Positions 34,794 to 47,360 are shown, counted from the stretch's first letter. The stretch: 64,000 nucleotides of DNA from Pegoplata infirma (GCA_963921195.1 OY992536.1:104620778-104684777), one strand, 5' to 3'. Program-made: numbers and translations. Notes: generated by a model from the sequence alone, not told the origin.

Positions 34794-35357
34794 GTTAAGA
34801 CGTAAAAATTAAAGGGGGTCGGTCTTAAAAAGGACCCCTCTACGATGCACCATTGGAGCAGTAGAAATGATTTTAAAATTGGAAAATTACAATAAAATTT
34901 TTTCAAAAAATTTAAAAAAATAGTAATAATTGTTATCCCACGATCCTCCTGGGCAAAAAATTTGTAGAATCGATAGATGTTTTACACAAAAAAATTCAAA
35001 AAAATCGAAGAGTACAAACATTTTCAAAAATGAGATTTAAATTTTAAAACTTCAAAATCGCATACAAGAGCGCTTTTAAGAATTTTTTGAGATTTTTTTT
35101 TAAAAGTACGTAAAAAAACAAAAATTTTGAAAAAAAAATTGAAATTTGGACTATTATTGATGAAGTTATGAGTAAAAGAAGTTTTAGTAAAGGAACAAAC
35201 TAACAATTTTTAAAAATTCGATATCTTTTGAAAGGGTCATCAAAAAAATCTGAAAATTTACCACGAAGGAGTTTTCGAAGGGTACTAAAAACTGTTAACA
35301 AATTGGGAAAATCCAAATTTTTTTTTCAAAGTGTCCGATTTGACATGGAATGCCCCA
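34794..35357 (-). mobile_element. Family A palindrome, half element (copy 3)
   Basis: One arm only, from TAAGACGTAAAAATTAA-like sequence to the end GGAATGCCCCA, followed by TATG. The other arm is absent. Frames 35024-35206 and 35228-35431 arise from the arm. Confidence 0.8.
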
Positions 35358-36198
35358 TATGTATATATTTTAAGTTTCAGTGTATAACGTTTAGGGTACT
35401 TTCCCTGTTAGTGGATTCTATAAAACTTTAAAAATGTTAAACTTTAAATTCAAGTCATAAACTAACTTAACGGCTATGATCATCATCTTTAAAAAGTGAG
35501 CGAAATCTGTATTTATTTTGTATTTACAAAAGTAAAATCAAACATAGACATAACAGCATTCTGAGGATTATTTAAATGCTTTTAAGTGAATGGTGGTGGT
35601 ACATGTTATTTAGTTAAATTGAATAAATGTTGTAATCAAAACCGAAATTAATGTATCATTAAATCAAAAGACTTAAGAAACAAACTTTATAATGAAATTA
35701 AAGAACTTGAATGTAATCTTATATTTTTTTGTAAAATGTATTTAGTATTTACGTTTAATGGTTGATATATTTAATTTAAAAAATAATACACTCAAAAAAA
35801 ATTAGTAAAATTAAGAAAAAAAAACTAAAACCATAATCAGAACAATTGTGAATGAAATTTTAGATTCCCTACAAATTCTTACATGCCGTTTTTTTCTGTG
35901 TATTAGTTGTAATTTCATAAAAATTTGAATTCTTTTAATGTTTAAGTAATTCATTCTCAACATCATTTAATATTTTTAAAGGTTTTTACACTTTTTTTCA
36001 TTTAGAGCTTTCTATGGGAAAATTTTCAAAACATAAACAAAAGACTTCAGTGACAAACTTTACAATGTTACCACAGAATTACTGTTTTAAAATCAATTTT
36101 CTTTAACCAAACATCCCATTAAAGGAAGGAAATAAAGTATAAAGATTTAATTTAGATAAAATACAGTAATCAATTGTATTTTTGGAAATGCGTGTGTA
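35358..36198. other. Spacer with two ACAAAAGACTTAAG-like motifs and a possible tiny TA element
   Basis: Motif copies at 35664-35677 and 36037-36050, each followed by a (C/A)AAACTTTAYAATG-like word. A 110-bp stretch from CACTCAAAAAAAATTAG (35792) to CTGTG before TA (about 35900) could be a minimal TA element, but its right end matches poorly. Confidence 0.45.
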
Positions 36199-36640
36199 CA
36201 CTAGGGATATAACCATTTGCGTTTTTTTGCAAATATCAAAAAGGACCTATCATATTTAGAAAGTACATGAAAAATCAAGAAGATATGTGTGTTCTTTTTT
36301 TCGCGAATGTTAAAAAAGGTTCGGCACCGATCGCGATGAAGTCTTCGCTAATATTTTTTTTTTTTATTATTCGGAAAACCCGTATTTCTAGTGTCGAAAA
36401 CCATTTTATAAATTTGTTATTGTTTTATTTTTGTTGTAAAACGACAAAAAGCCAAAAAAAGGTGGATGGGAAGGAATCCCACCATAAAACATAAAAAAAT
36501 GTAAATTTATGGTGTTTTAGAAATTGCAGTCGGTGCCGAAGGTTTTTGGACCAAAATGTCCCCGGATAACGTTTTTTGTTATCAGTATAAAATTGCCCAT
36601 ACGATTATGATAGGTTTCTATTTTGGTTATATCCCTAGTG
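36199..36640. mobile_element. TA-target MITE, CACTAGGGATATAACCA ends
   Basis: 442 bp. Perfect 17-bp inverted ends and a partly matching continuation (CCTATCATA). TA at 36197-36198 and 36641-36642. An inner inverted pair around TCGGCACCGA / TCGGTGCCGA lies at about 36320 and 36530. The frame 36267-36494 has no recognised homology. Confidence 0.85.
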
Positions 36641-36642
36641 TA

Positions 36643-37400
36643 CACTCAACCAAAAATCATTGTATTCCCAAAGAAAATCGTAGTAAATTCAACAGAAATC
36701 ATTGTTGATTTTGACCCTACAAATATTTATGTTGATTTCAACATTAATTGTTGTCAGTTTTTGTAAAAGCTGATTAACTCGTATTTTTGTTGGTTCTATT
36801 CGTATTTTTGTTAATCATACTCGTTTTGTTTTGTATATTCATGGAATTTTATTTAATAAAATGAAATTATTATTTGTGTTGTGAATGTTATTTTATTTAA
36901 TTGGATATTTTCACAATATTTTTTCGTGGTTTTCATTAACTCATTATTTTCACATACACTTATTTTGTTTTTAGATGATATTTTTTTGTTTCCTTGGACT
37001 GTGATGTATTTCGCTGTTGTTTTGCTGTCGGCAATCATTTTACTTGATTAGCTTCTAGAGTTTTTAGAAAGATTCCAAATCACAAATTGCTAAAAAAATA
37101 AAAATTGCTTTATTAATGAATTAAATAACAAATATATTTAATTACTCACCAAATATTTTATAATAAAAAAGATTTTTTTTGAGAAACATCCCTTCTGTAC
37201 AAGACAACAAAAATTTACAAATGGCGATCAGCAAAAACAGTGTTGCACATTTCATGTACTTATATTTTATACAATTTTTTCCAACTATGTATTTTTCAAC
37301 TATTGAATTTTGTAATATCAACATTGATTTTTGTTAAATTCTGTAAAACTTGATCTACAATGGGTTTACTAATTTTTCTACTAAGATATTTCTATGAGTG
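36643..37400. mobile_element. TA-target element, CACTCA ends, directly abutting the previous one
   Basis: 758 bp. It begins CACTCAACC straight after the TA that ends the preceding MITE, and ends TATGAGTG before TA. Inner arms pair loosely (GAAATCATTGTTGATTTT with its inverse near 37315-37335). Confidence 0.75.
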
Positions 37401-37824
37401 TATACACAATATAACTATACAAATGGGAATTGGCTACAAAATGACATTTTTCAGTGTTTAATGCAAGCATCCATTTTTCAAAATTAAACCTGAAATAGGC
37501 CAGCAACAATAGACATTTTTCTTACCAAAAAAAAAGAAAATTTTATATTTTTTTGCTATTCCACAAAAACAACAACAAGATTTATAAACTTATTGATTTA
37601 AAGTTTATTGATAAAAATTGCCATACAAAAAATCATTAAACAAGCATTATAATGAATTTGCTAATAATATCCAAGAAAACAACCTGCAAACATTAACAAT
37701 GACCAGTTTAAAGCCCCCCAAATAAGTAAAAAAAAAACAAACAAAAAATTTCATGCAACACCAACAACAACCGCAACAAGATCTTGTTAATGGTAATGTA
37801 GTGCCAACAAATCAACACCAATAT
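37401..37824. other. AT-rich spacer
   Basis: Nothing supported; contains CAACAACA-type simple sequence near 37748-37780. Confidence 0.4.
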
Positions 37825-38792
37825 CACTGTGCTACACCAAAAATATGCAGGGGTTCTCATAAAAAAATTCGGGTTGGTTGGAGTCCATAGAGTACTGATA
37901 TACTCATAGTTTTTCTGGATCACTTCGTTAAGTACGTTTTTTATTGCCAAATGTGTTGGAAAACGGAAATTCTTAAATTACAATTTTAAAAAATTATTAC
38001 TTTGTTAGTTTGCAACCGATTTTCGATTTTATGGATTTGTTTTAAAGGTATAGGTCTTACCTTTCAAACAAAACAAAAATATTAAAAATCGATCAAGAAT
38101 TGGCTGAGCTACGATCGCTTAAGTAAAAGAAAACCTAATTTTTTGAAAAATTTGTCATATTCTTTACACTCTAAGTTGAAAGTAAATCATTAAACAATTT
38201 TTTTGAATTTTTTGTAAAAAATAATAGTAAAGTGGCTTTCCAAAACACCAAAAAACATAACAATCGGTTAAAAAATGAATGAGTTATGCTAAGTTTTGTG
38301 ATAGGACATTTTTAATTTTTTTCAGAAACGCTTGTAATTCAAGCATTATTCATAAATCTTGTTACTAGTAGTAATTTTATGCGCATAAGCATATAAACTA
38401 GAGATGGGAACTTAATTAGATTTGTGCGTGATTCACACATGATCAGAAGTGAGCGTGATTGAAAATTAATTTTACTCACGTGGTTGTTAGTGAGTGTCAG
38501 TGTGAGTGGAATAAAAAAATGGGCGTGTCAGTTACTTCCAAATCCTATTTATAATTTTTTGGGTTTGTTTAAAAAATATCAGTGTTACCTCTTAAACAAA
38601 AAAATATTGAGAATAGGTTAAAAACAGGCTAAGGTGCGCTTGTTTAAGTAAAAAACCTTTTTTGAAGAGTTATACCTGCAACATTTTTATGACAGAAAAA
38701 GCTGTGCGCTTGCAAGCATGTTTTTTTAAAACGAAATTGCTAAAATTGTGGGATCATTTGATGGAAATTTTACCTGTTTATAAATATACATG

Positions 38793-40670
38793 TGAGGCAT
38801 TCCACACCAAATGTTCAGTGAGAAAAAAATTGTGTACCAAAATTTTTCAATGGGTCCCGGGTAAAAAAGTTTTTTATATAACTAGAATGAGATTTCCATG
38901 CAAATGCATGTTTTTTGTCGAAAGCCTTAAAACGATATCGACCAATTATCTTTCCGAATCAAGAGATTTGCATTAAATGGCATCGATTTGTTTTCGCATA
39001 TTTTGCATATTTTGGTGAAAATACATATTTTTGCATATTTTGATTTTAAATGCATATATTGTGCATATTTCGAACTTTTAAGTGCATATTATTGCATATT
39101 TTGGCATAAATTAGCAAAAACACAAATTGAAATTAATTTTTTTCAAAAACTATTTTAAATTTTTAAAATTATTTTGAAAATCAGAAAAAATACTTTTTTT
39201 TCTTCTTAATTTTTTTTTATAGATTTTCTTAATTTTTAAAAAAATCTTGCTAGACAAACATCTAATCTTTAAAAAATAAAATTACAAAAAAAAAAAACAA
39301 AAGTGGCCGGATTTTTTATAAATTGACTTTTTTAAAAAATGGAAAATTTCAGAACGGGTTCTGAAAATTTTCCAAAAAAATTTTAATCGATAGCCGATAC
39401 AAAACTATACAAGAATGTAAATTTTTGAGATTTTGGTGCATTTCGTTTTTATTTGATACATATTTAAACAAGGCAAATTGACACAAACTTGACCATTTTT
39501 CCAATATTTGACCACGCCTCCTAAGCCCAGTTTTTGAAAAATTGAACAACCAAAAACTTAATTTTCTTAGCCATATATGAGGCATATATGAGGCATTCCA
39601 CACCAAATGTTCAGCAAAAAAAAAAAGTTGTGTCGTGTCAATATGAAATCATTTTCAAAGTATTCGCTCTTAGGGTACTATTAAATAACAAAAATAAAAT
39701 TTAAGTTTTTTCAAAAAGTGGGCCTTGTAGGCGTGGTCAAAAATTGAAAATATCTAACTTTTTTGCCTGAGCATCTTTACTTCAATATTTATGCAAATTA
39801 AATGAAACACAGTAAAGTCTTAAAGACAAAAGCTGTTTATAGATTTTTGAATGGGCTATCAATTAAATGGGTTATCAATAAAAACTGAATGGGCTATCAA
39901 TAAAAGCTAAGAAAATGAAAATTGGAACATTTTCAGAAGAAGTTCTGATTTTTTTAAATTTAAACTTAAACTTTATTTATCAAAAAACATGCCGCAATTT
40001 TATTTGTTTTTTATTTTTTTAAAAAAAGTTAAAGGAATTTTCTGATCTGAAATTTTTTGAGATGTGTTTTGCATTGTTTTCGAAAAATCAAAATTCAAAA
40101 ATTGCAACACGCTTATTTTATACAATAATGGTATTTAAAACGTGTGCGTATGAGTAATATCAATACTTAAAAAATATTTTAAGAGGCGATGGTAGCGTGA
40201 GTGAGTTTTTAATAATGATTACGCACGCTTATGAAAGAAAAAATTTAGTCACGCACGATATTTTATTTTGCTCACGCTAATTCACGCACACGTGAGTAGA
40301 AAAAAATAAGTTACGGTCACGATGTTCACGTGAGCGTGAGTAAAATAAAATATCGTGCTTGAATATTTTTTTTCTTTCATTAGCGTGCGTGATCGTGAAT
40401 AAATACTCAGGCAAAAAAGTTTGATATTTTTAATATTTGACCACGCCTACAAGGCCCACTTTTTGAAAAAAACTTAAATTTTATTTTTGTTATTTATTAG
40501 TACCCTAAGAGCGAATACTTTGCAAATGATATCCCATTGAAACCACTATGGTTTTTCTGTAGTGGAACAGTTGGTGTGGAATGCCTCACATGGCTATCCA
40601 TACAACCCATTTAAAAATTTACGGTTCACATGTTTTTTTTTTCGCTGAACATTTGGTGTGGAATGCCTCA
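38793..40670. mobile_element. Family B palindrome, TGAGGCATTCCACACC ends (outer copy)
   Basis: Ends TGAGGCATTCCACACCAAAT and the inverse. It contains a truncated GCATATTTT element (38886-39250) and, in the right arm, a second family B element (39586-40591): TTAGCCATAT breaks off and resumes as ATGGCTATCCATACAACC. The related single copy is 47599-48637. Confidence 0.75.
39586..40591. mobile_element. Family B palindrome nested in another family B palindrome
   Basis: Ends ATATGAGGCATTCCACACC and the inverse GGTGTGGAATGCCTCA. Arms share GGCGTGGTCAAA and CACTTTTTGAAAAA. A central part (40190-40400) is an inverted repeat of GAGCGTGAGTAAAATAAAAT words. The left flank repeats ATATGAGGC twice. Confidence 0.7.
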
Positions 40671-41946
40671 TACGTATATTTATAAACAGGTAAAATTTCC
40701 ATCAAATGATCCCACAATTTTACCAATTTCGTTTCAAAAATGTCAAATGTTTTTTGTCATAAAAATGTTGCAGGTATAACTCTTCAAAAAAGGTTTTTTA
40801 CTTAAACAAGCGCACCTTAGCCAGTTTTCAATCGATTCACAATATTTTTATGTTTAAGAAGTAGCACTGATATTTTTTAAACAAACCCAAAAAAATAAAA
40901 ATAGGATTTGGAAGTAACTGACACGCCCATTTTTTTATTCCACTCACACTGACACTCACTAACAACCACGTGAGTAAAATTAATTTTCAATCACGCACTT
41001 CTGATCATGTGTGAATCACGCACAAATCTAATTACGTTCCCATCTCTAGTTTATATGCATATGCGCATAAAATTACTACTAGTAACAAGATTTATGAATA
41101 ATGCTTGAATTACAAGCGTTTCTGAAAAAATTTAAAAATGCCCTATCACAAAACTTAGCATAACTCATTCATTTTTAAACCGATTGTTATGTTTTTTGGT
41201 GTTTTGGAAAGCTACTTTACTATACTTTTTTACAAAAAATTCAAAAAAATTGTTTAATGATGCACTTTCAACTTAGAGTGTAAAGAATATGACAAATTTT
41301 TCAAAAAATACGTTTTTTTTTTACTTAAGCGATCGTAGCTCAGCCAATTCTTGATCGATTTTTAATATTTTTGTTTTGTTTGAAAGGTAAGACCTATACC
41401 TTTAAAACAAATCCATAAAATCGAAAATCGGTTGCAAACTAACAAAGTAATAATTTTTTAAAATTGTAATTTAAGAATTTCCGTTTTTCAACACATTTGC
41501 CAATAAAAAACGTACTTAACGAAGTGATCCAGAAAAACTATGAGTATATCAGTACTCTATGGACTCCAACCAACCCGAATTATCATATGAGAACCCCTGC
41601 ATAAATTATTTTTGGTCTTTTGTAGCACAGTGTATTTAGCGGATAAATGAAATAGTTAAAACAAAAAAACTGGAAAATCTCATAAATTATATGTATAGTA
41701 CATGCGAAACATGCACTTACACTCAAAAAAAAGGCAGTTAATATAAAATTTAAACTGATGTGAGACATAAATGAAATAAAGTAACAGCAAACCTTTTTGG
41801 ATGATATCAGAAAAAAGTATTGTTGATTTAAATTTGTTTCGCGAAATGAAAAAAAAACCTAAATAAATAAAACTATTCGAATAAAAAATTATCCAAATCA
41901 AATTATTCGAATAATCGAATAAAATTATTTAAATATATATACACAT

Positions 41947-43732
41947 TAGGCTGGGTCGTATTCCAACAAAGTGCTCAGATCAACTATTAATAGTGAAAAA
42001 AAAGTTGGTACAAGTAAATACAAGCAATTTAAAACCAAAATGAACAAAATCGGTCCATGGCTTCCGTTCTCGCATCGCGGGTCAAAATTGCGGTTTTTGA
42101 AAAAATGGACATAATTTAAAAAAAAAAATTAAATATTTAAAAAAAAATTATTAAAAAAAAAAAAAAAATTTTTTTTGTATCGCATTAATTCAAAGATATT
42201 TAGAAAAATTTTGTTTGTTTTTTTCGGATATCGATAACCCACCCAAACGTGAGGCCAAAAAAAACTCACATTTTTAACATGGAGCTCAAAACTACTTTTC
42301 ACTATTTTAAAAATTTAATGAAACAAAATTTTTAAATATATTAGTTTATCCACTTGATATCATTGAATACATCTCAGGGATTGTAGAAAAAAATTCTTAG
42401 TTAAATTCCTTCGTCCAGTTGGTGTGTGGAGCGATTTGAATTTAGCGGATTTCCAGAACATGTGTTTTTATCGAAATTTTTGACTAATTTGTAGTTGTTA
42501 GCAACATTTTACTTAAATTGACCAACTTTTTTTATTCAAATGGTTGTTTTGGACCATAGTAACTCTGCTTTGAAATAATAGGCTTTTTGGACAACGTTAA
42601 CCCTTGCCGGCACGAGGTTAAAAATTCCTCCAATGAAATTTTCGAAAATTCCTCACTCTAAAATCGTGTATGTGTTTAAAATTTAAACTTTAAATAATGA
42701 ACAATTACAAATTTATACAAAGTTTTCTTGAAGGACATCTTTAACCCTTGTTGAACGAATTTCAAACAGCTGTTTTTTTTGCTCATAGTCAAATGGACTT
42801 TTTTGACATATTAAATTATATGTTTTTACTTTTAGCTTTACACAGTTAAAACGACGAAGACGTGATGAAATTTCGGATGCCATTTTTTTTATTTTATTTA
42901 GTTTTAAGCATTTTCCGCTTAAGTGCGCTTACTTTAAAACGTTTAGAGTGAAAAACTTATTTAGTATGTTAAAAAGTCCATTTTGACTATGATTATAAAA
43001 TGACAGATATGTACATCTGCGAGTGAATCGTTTGAGCGGGGAATGCATTTAAACGATCGCATTTAAATTAACGTTTTAAAGTAAGCGCACTTAAGCGGAA
43101 AGTGTTTAAAACTAAATAAAATAAAAAAAATGGCATCCGAAATTTCATTACGTCTTCGTCGTTTTTACTGTGTAAAGCTAAAAGTGAAAAACATATTATT
43201 TAATATGTCAAAAAAGTCCATTTTGACTATGAGCAAAAAAAAACAGCTGTTTTTGGGCGTTCGTTCAACAAGGGTTAAAGATGTCCTTCAAGAAAACTTT
43301 GTATAAATTTGTAATTGTTCATTACTTAAACACATACACGATTTTAGAGTGAGGAATTTTCCAAAATTTCATTGGAGGAATTTTTTAACCCCGTGCCGAC
43401 AAGGGTTAACGTCGTCCAAAAAGCCTATTATTTCAAAGCAGATTTACTATGGTCCAAAACAACCATTTGAATAAAAAAAGTTGGTTAATTTAAGTAAAAT
43501 GTTGCTAACAACTACAAATTAGTCAAAAATGTCGATAAAAACACATGTTCTGGAAATCCGCTAAATTCAAATCGCTCCACACACCAACTGGACGAAGGAA
43601 TTTAACTAAGAATTTTTTTCCATGGACCGATTTTGTTCATTTTGGTTTTTAATTGCTTGTATTTACTTGTACCAAATTTTTTTCACTATTAATAGTTGAT
43701 CTGAGCACTTTGTTGGAATACGACACAGCCTA
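41947..43732. mobile_element. hAT-like palindrome, TAGGCTGGGTCG ends
   Basis: Ends TAGGCTGGGTCGTATTCCAA and an inverse with one mismatch. Perfect 8-bp duplication ATACACAT (41939-41946 and 43733-43740). Arms share CAAATCGCTCCACACACCAA-type and TTAACCCTTGCCGGCACG-type blocks. The left arm has about 330 bp (42061-42389) absent from the right arm, so one side was altered after the palindrome formed. Confidence 0.9.
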
Positions 43733-43740
43733 ATACACAT

Positions 43741-44104
43741 ATGTGTTCCTCTAACTCCCATTGGAGCATTTAAATAATGAAATAAAACTATTCAAATTAT
43801 CGAATAAAATTATTCGAATAATCGAATAAAATTATTTGGTCATTCGAATAAATATTCAAAAAACTGATGGTGCTCTTTTCTGAACAAAAACAAGTAAGAA
43901 AATTATCGTCGGTCAACCATATGATACCTTACACCAGTGTTTTCCGAAAAAAGAGTCCCAAGTCAGATTTTTAATTTGAGTTAAATTTGCTTATTTTTGT
44001 TGCCAATAGACTGATTTCACTGAATATCGCTCGAAATTTGTAAATGGGTCTAATTCCAAAAATGGCCAAATTATATTTAAAATTGATAAGGCCACCAAAG
44101 TACA
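43741..44104. repeat. AT-rich spacer with TTCGAATAA words
   Basis: ATTATTCGAATAATCGAATA-type sequence at 43785-43865 is shared with 41868-41935 on the other side of the hAT element, so a short tandem array was probably split by the insertion. Confidence 0.5.
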
Positions 44105-45194
44105 CACTCAAATAATTATGTCATTAACTGTATGTAGTTTATTTAAAAAGTATAACGTTTTGTCGTTTTTAAAAGGAAAACCATTTGTTTAATGTTCAGT
44201 TTTTTTAAATGACTATTTATGTTCATTGTTTCAAAAATAACAACATAAAAAATAAAGACTTTTATTAGCATTCAATTTTTAAAGTCATTTATTTTTGTTC
44301 TGTAAGTAAAAATACGTGATTCTTCTTTAATTTTTAATGATTTATGTACGATATATTTTTATACCCTCCACTTAGTGATAGAGGGTATATATAAGTTTGT
44401 CATTCCGTTTGTAACTCATCGAAATATCGGTCTGGGACCCCATAAAGTGTATATATTCATGATCCCCAATCGATTTTAAGACATTCTAGCGATGTCCGTC
44501 TGTCCGTCTGTCTGTCCGTCGGTCCGTCGGTCCGTCGGTCCGTCTGTCCGTCTGTCTATGGAAATGGTGATCACAACCAAAACACTACACGGATATGACT
44601 GAAACTTAACACATTTATTGGAAGTTCTCCTGAGAAGTTTGGTTTTGCATTTGAGCGATATCTTTTCAGCGGTTTAAAAGTTATGAACGAAAATGTAAGG
44701 ACACCTCAAAAATTTTAGTACATTCAACATAACCTAAAAATACAAAATGCTTTAATTCGGCTTCTGGTTGACATATTTGAACATAATTGAACACCAAATG
44801 GTATTTAAACAAGTACGAACATATTTTTTGACAAAAAAAGAAAAAAATCGCGGATTTTTTTTTTTACCAAAATTTTTTTCGCGGAAATTTTTTTTCAAAA
44901 TTTTTTTTTTTCAAATTTTTTTTTTTTCAAAAGTAATTTCCGTTTAAATAAAGTTGTTTGCAATAATCTTTTTGAAATTGTGGAGGGTATCACTACATTC
45001 GGCAAGGCCGAATTTAACTTTTTTACTTGTTTAATGTTCAATGTTATTTATTGTAGAAAATTTTATAACAGTAAAAAATAAATGTTGATGTTTGTTAAAA
45101 CAAATGTATAATTTCTGGGACGGATTTCAAGTGTTTTTTTTAACTTGTTTTAAATGTGTTTTTATCTGTTTTTGTTTACAAATTATTTTGAGTG
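44105..45194 (+). mobile_element. TA-target element, CACTCAAATAA-ended (copy 3), split by mini-me
   Basis: Left part 44105-44351 and right part 45031-45194 match 10762-11569 at its two sides. The part that holds the tRNA-like module in the other copies is missing. Flanks CA and TT show that the TA target has decayed, so this copy is older. Confidence 0.8.
44352..45030 (+). mobile_element. mini-me/DINE-like element (most complete copy)
   Basis: In order: hairpin ATACCCTC...GAGGGTAT (44361-44388), a CGAAATATCGGTCTGGGACC segment, a (GTCY)n tract (44492-44557), ACGAAAATGTAAGGACACC, AACATAACCTAAAAATAC, a poly-T-rich part with TCGCGG words, TGGAGGGTAT, and the ATTCGGCAAGGCCGAAT hairpin (44997-45013) before TTTACTTG. 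Hairpin ends, the (GTCY)n microsatellite and the lack of inverted termini are remembered traits of dipteran mini-me and Helitron-related interspersed elements. Confidence 0.8.
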
Positions 45195-46848
45195 TTTTTA
45201 AAGCATTTCACATAGGCCAGATGAACTTTCTACTTTTAAAACCCCCTAGTAAAAATTAATGCAAAAATATTCGTAGAACATTTTAACCCTTAAGATGGCT
45301 TTTTAGTAGACTTTTAAATATTTTCTTAAAAAAATAACAAAAATAGCCCCCTAAAATTGTAGATAGAGGGTTAATTTTGCCTATGAAAAGAATCATCGTA
45401 AAATTCAATTTTCAACATTAAATATTTTACGTACGCCGCACAAACTTCAAAACTTTGACGACCCCTAGTAAAATTTAAAGCGGAAAGTATTCGTAAAACA
45501 TTTTAACCCTTTAAATTTCAAAAAAAAAAAAGACAAAAACGACCCCTTAAAATGAGCGATGAAATTTTACTAAAGACATTTAAGCATATTACTTATATTT
45601 ACATCATTTATTTCACTTATTATACACGCCTTTGAAAAAACTTCAGTGAGCCATCAAAAAAACTGTACGTGACCCAAAATCCTTGGGAAATTAAAAATAT
45701 ATTAAATCACCTCAATTTTGTTGAACAGTTTAATTTGCTAACTTGTTATCAACTAAGATTTTTTTTTATCTTTGCGTTTTTTACAATTTCTTCCAACTAT
45801 TTTTTGTGAGTGTATACTTGCAAAAAAAAAACGCTATCTATGAATGAAATTCAAAAAAACTGCATAAAAACAACCTAAATCAAAATCACATGCATTAGTA
45901 ACTCTTTTTTTGTCTTGTTTTCAGCCAATTGTATTACCATTTTTCTATTAAATATGTTGCCTGGTAGCAAAATTGTTTTGCCTGCAGTAGCACTATTGGT
46001 ATGCAAGTCGGCTTTAGGCAGGCAGGAGTTTTTCAAAGTAGAGGGACAAAGGGGGGCCTATTAGTATATACGAGTATATATGTAACTTCCTATTTTCACT
46101 TTTAACCGCCAAATCTAAATTGCATTTGGTGGCTTTTTTTGTTCGTTCGTCTGTTTGTTTGTTTATTTGTTTTTGCAAACAATTTTGTTTCTTTTGTTAT
46201 TGGCACAAATTGCCAGTATTGTCAATTTTAAGACTTTGACACTTAAATTTGTGAGTGGTAAGTAAGTAGTGAAAAAATAATATTTACTTTTTTCATTTAT
46301 AAACAAAGTGTTAAAAGTTTAAGTTCGAGGTAGTTATAGTTTTTTTTTTCTTTTTCTTTTTTTGTTTAAATTGATATTTATGGCGTGTGAAATATTTAAC
46401 AGGCCACAAGAAATTGATTAAAAAAATATGTGTGTTTTTAAAATGACTTTATAAAGTAATGGCAGGTAGCTTCACTCAACTGACAGCTAAAATGACACTT
46501 GAACTGTTTCTGGTATTATTAATTCAATTAGTAAATTTTAAAATGATTACACTAGTTTACAAATTAAAAACAAAAAAAAATGAGATCCACAACTTATTGC
46601 ATTTATTTTCCATGTAAAATATTACGCTGGAAATCCACTTTTTTAAAGTAGAACAGTTTTTGAGATATTGCAAACTTTTCAAATTTTCATCTTTTTAAAA
46701 AGTGGTTTTACCTAAATAAAAATATCTCCAACACAAATTAATGGATTTCATTGCTTTTTTTTTTTAATTAAAGGTAATTTAATGATCTGTCAACCCTACA
46801 TACAACATTTTTCAATCTGATTAACGCATTAAAAGCTAGACAAAAACA
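45195..46848. other. Unassigned spacer with a diverged direct repeat
   Basis: ACCCCCTAGTAAAAATTAAT and the following ATTCGTAGAACATTTTAACC (45241-45293) recur as ACCCCTAGTAAAATTTAAAG and ATTCGTAAAACATTTTAACC (45462-45512). A lone GAGTGTA end lies at about 45808. No gene. Confidence 0.5.
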
Positions 46849-47360
46849 AAACTTTTCAAATTACTAAAATAAGTCTCGTAATCCCATTTTACCAATTTTT
46901 AACAGTTTTCCTTGTTTTTTAACAAAAAATGTTCGATCGAAATTCACATTTTTTTTTTGCAATTTTAAAATTTTTTGTAATTTTACAAATTTCTATGGTT
47001 TTTTACAAAAAAAATCTAGCTAATTCACGAGAATTCCTTGCAAGTTTTATTTCGCCAAAAAAGTTGTAAACTTACAATTTTATTGGTAAAAATCTTGTAA
47101 AATTACAAAAAAGCTCGTGATTTTTAAAAGGAATTCTCGTAAAATAGGAGGTAGCAAAAATTCTAGTAAACTCACGAAACCTTGTAAGTTTTATTGCGTC
47201 TAAAAAATTGTAAATTTACAATTTTATTGGTAAAAAGTTTGTAAAATTACAAAATAATTGGTAAAAAGTTTGTAAAATAACAAGGAATTCTTGTCAAATA
47301 GCAGGTAGAAAAAAAAAAGTTACAAACTTTTCTTGTCATTTTAAAAGATATTTTTTAGTG
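46849..47360 (-). mobile_element. TA-type element with CACGAGAATT words (eroded left end)
   Basis: Inverse relative of 48691-49218: AGTCTCGTAATCCCATTTTA, CGATCGAAATT, CACGAGAATTCCTTG and GTAGCAAAAATTCTAGTAAA all recur. The right end TTTAGTG is followed by TA; the left end is not preserved. Confidence 0.65.

Larger units (their letters stand above)
37825..41632. mobile_element. 3.8-kb palindrome, CACTGTGCTACACC ends
   Basis: Ends CACTGTGCTACACCAAAAAT-type and the inverse CTTTTGTAGCACAGTG, each bordered by TAT (37822-37824 and 41633-41635). Arms 37825-38792 and 40671-41632 match through TGGAGTCCATAGAGTACTGA, AAGTACGTTTTTTATTGCCA, GCTACGATCGCTTAAG-like and TAGAGATGGGAAC, then CACGTGGTTGTTAGTGAGTG. 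The centre is a family B palindrome. A fragment of this family lies at 54231-54345. CACTG ends with a 3-bp repeat would fit CACTA-like elements, but that is a weak inference. Confidence 0.75.

Noticed and set aside
38398..41047. Separate hAT element with TAGAGATGGGAAC ends inside the 37825 palindrome
   Set aside because: The flanks are inverse (ATATAAAC / GTTTATAT), not direct, so there is no target duplication; the sequence is better read as part of the outer arms.
41720..41765. Lone CACTCAAAAAAAAGG end after TA
   Set aside because: No matching right end with TA could be found nearby, so no element is called.
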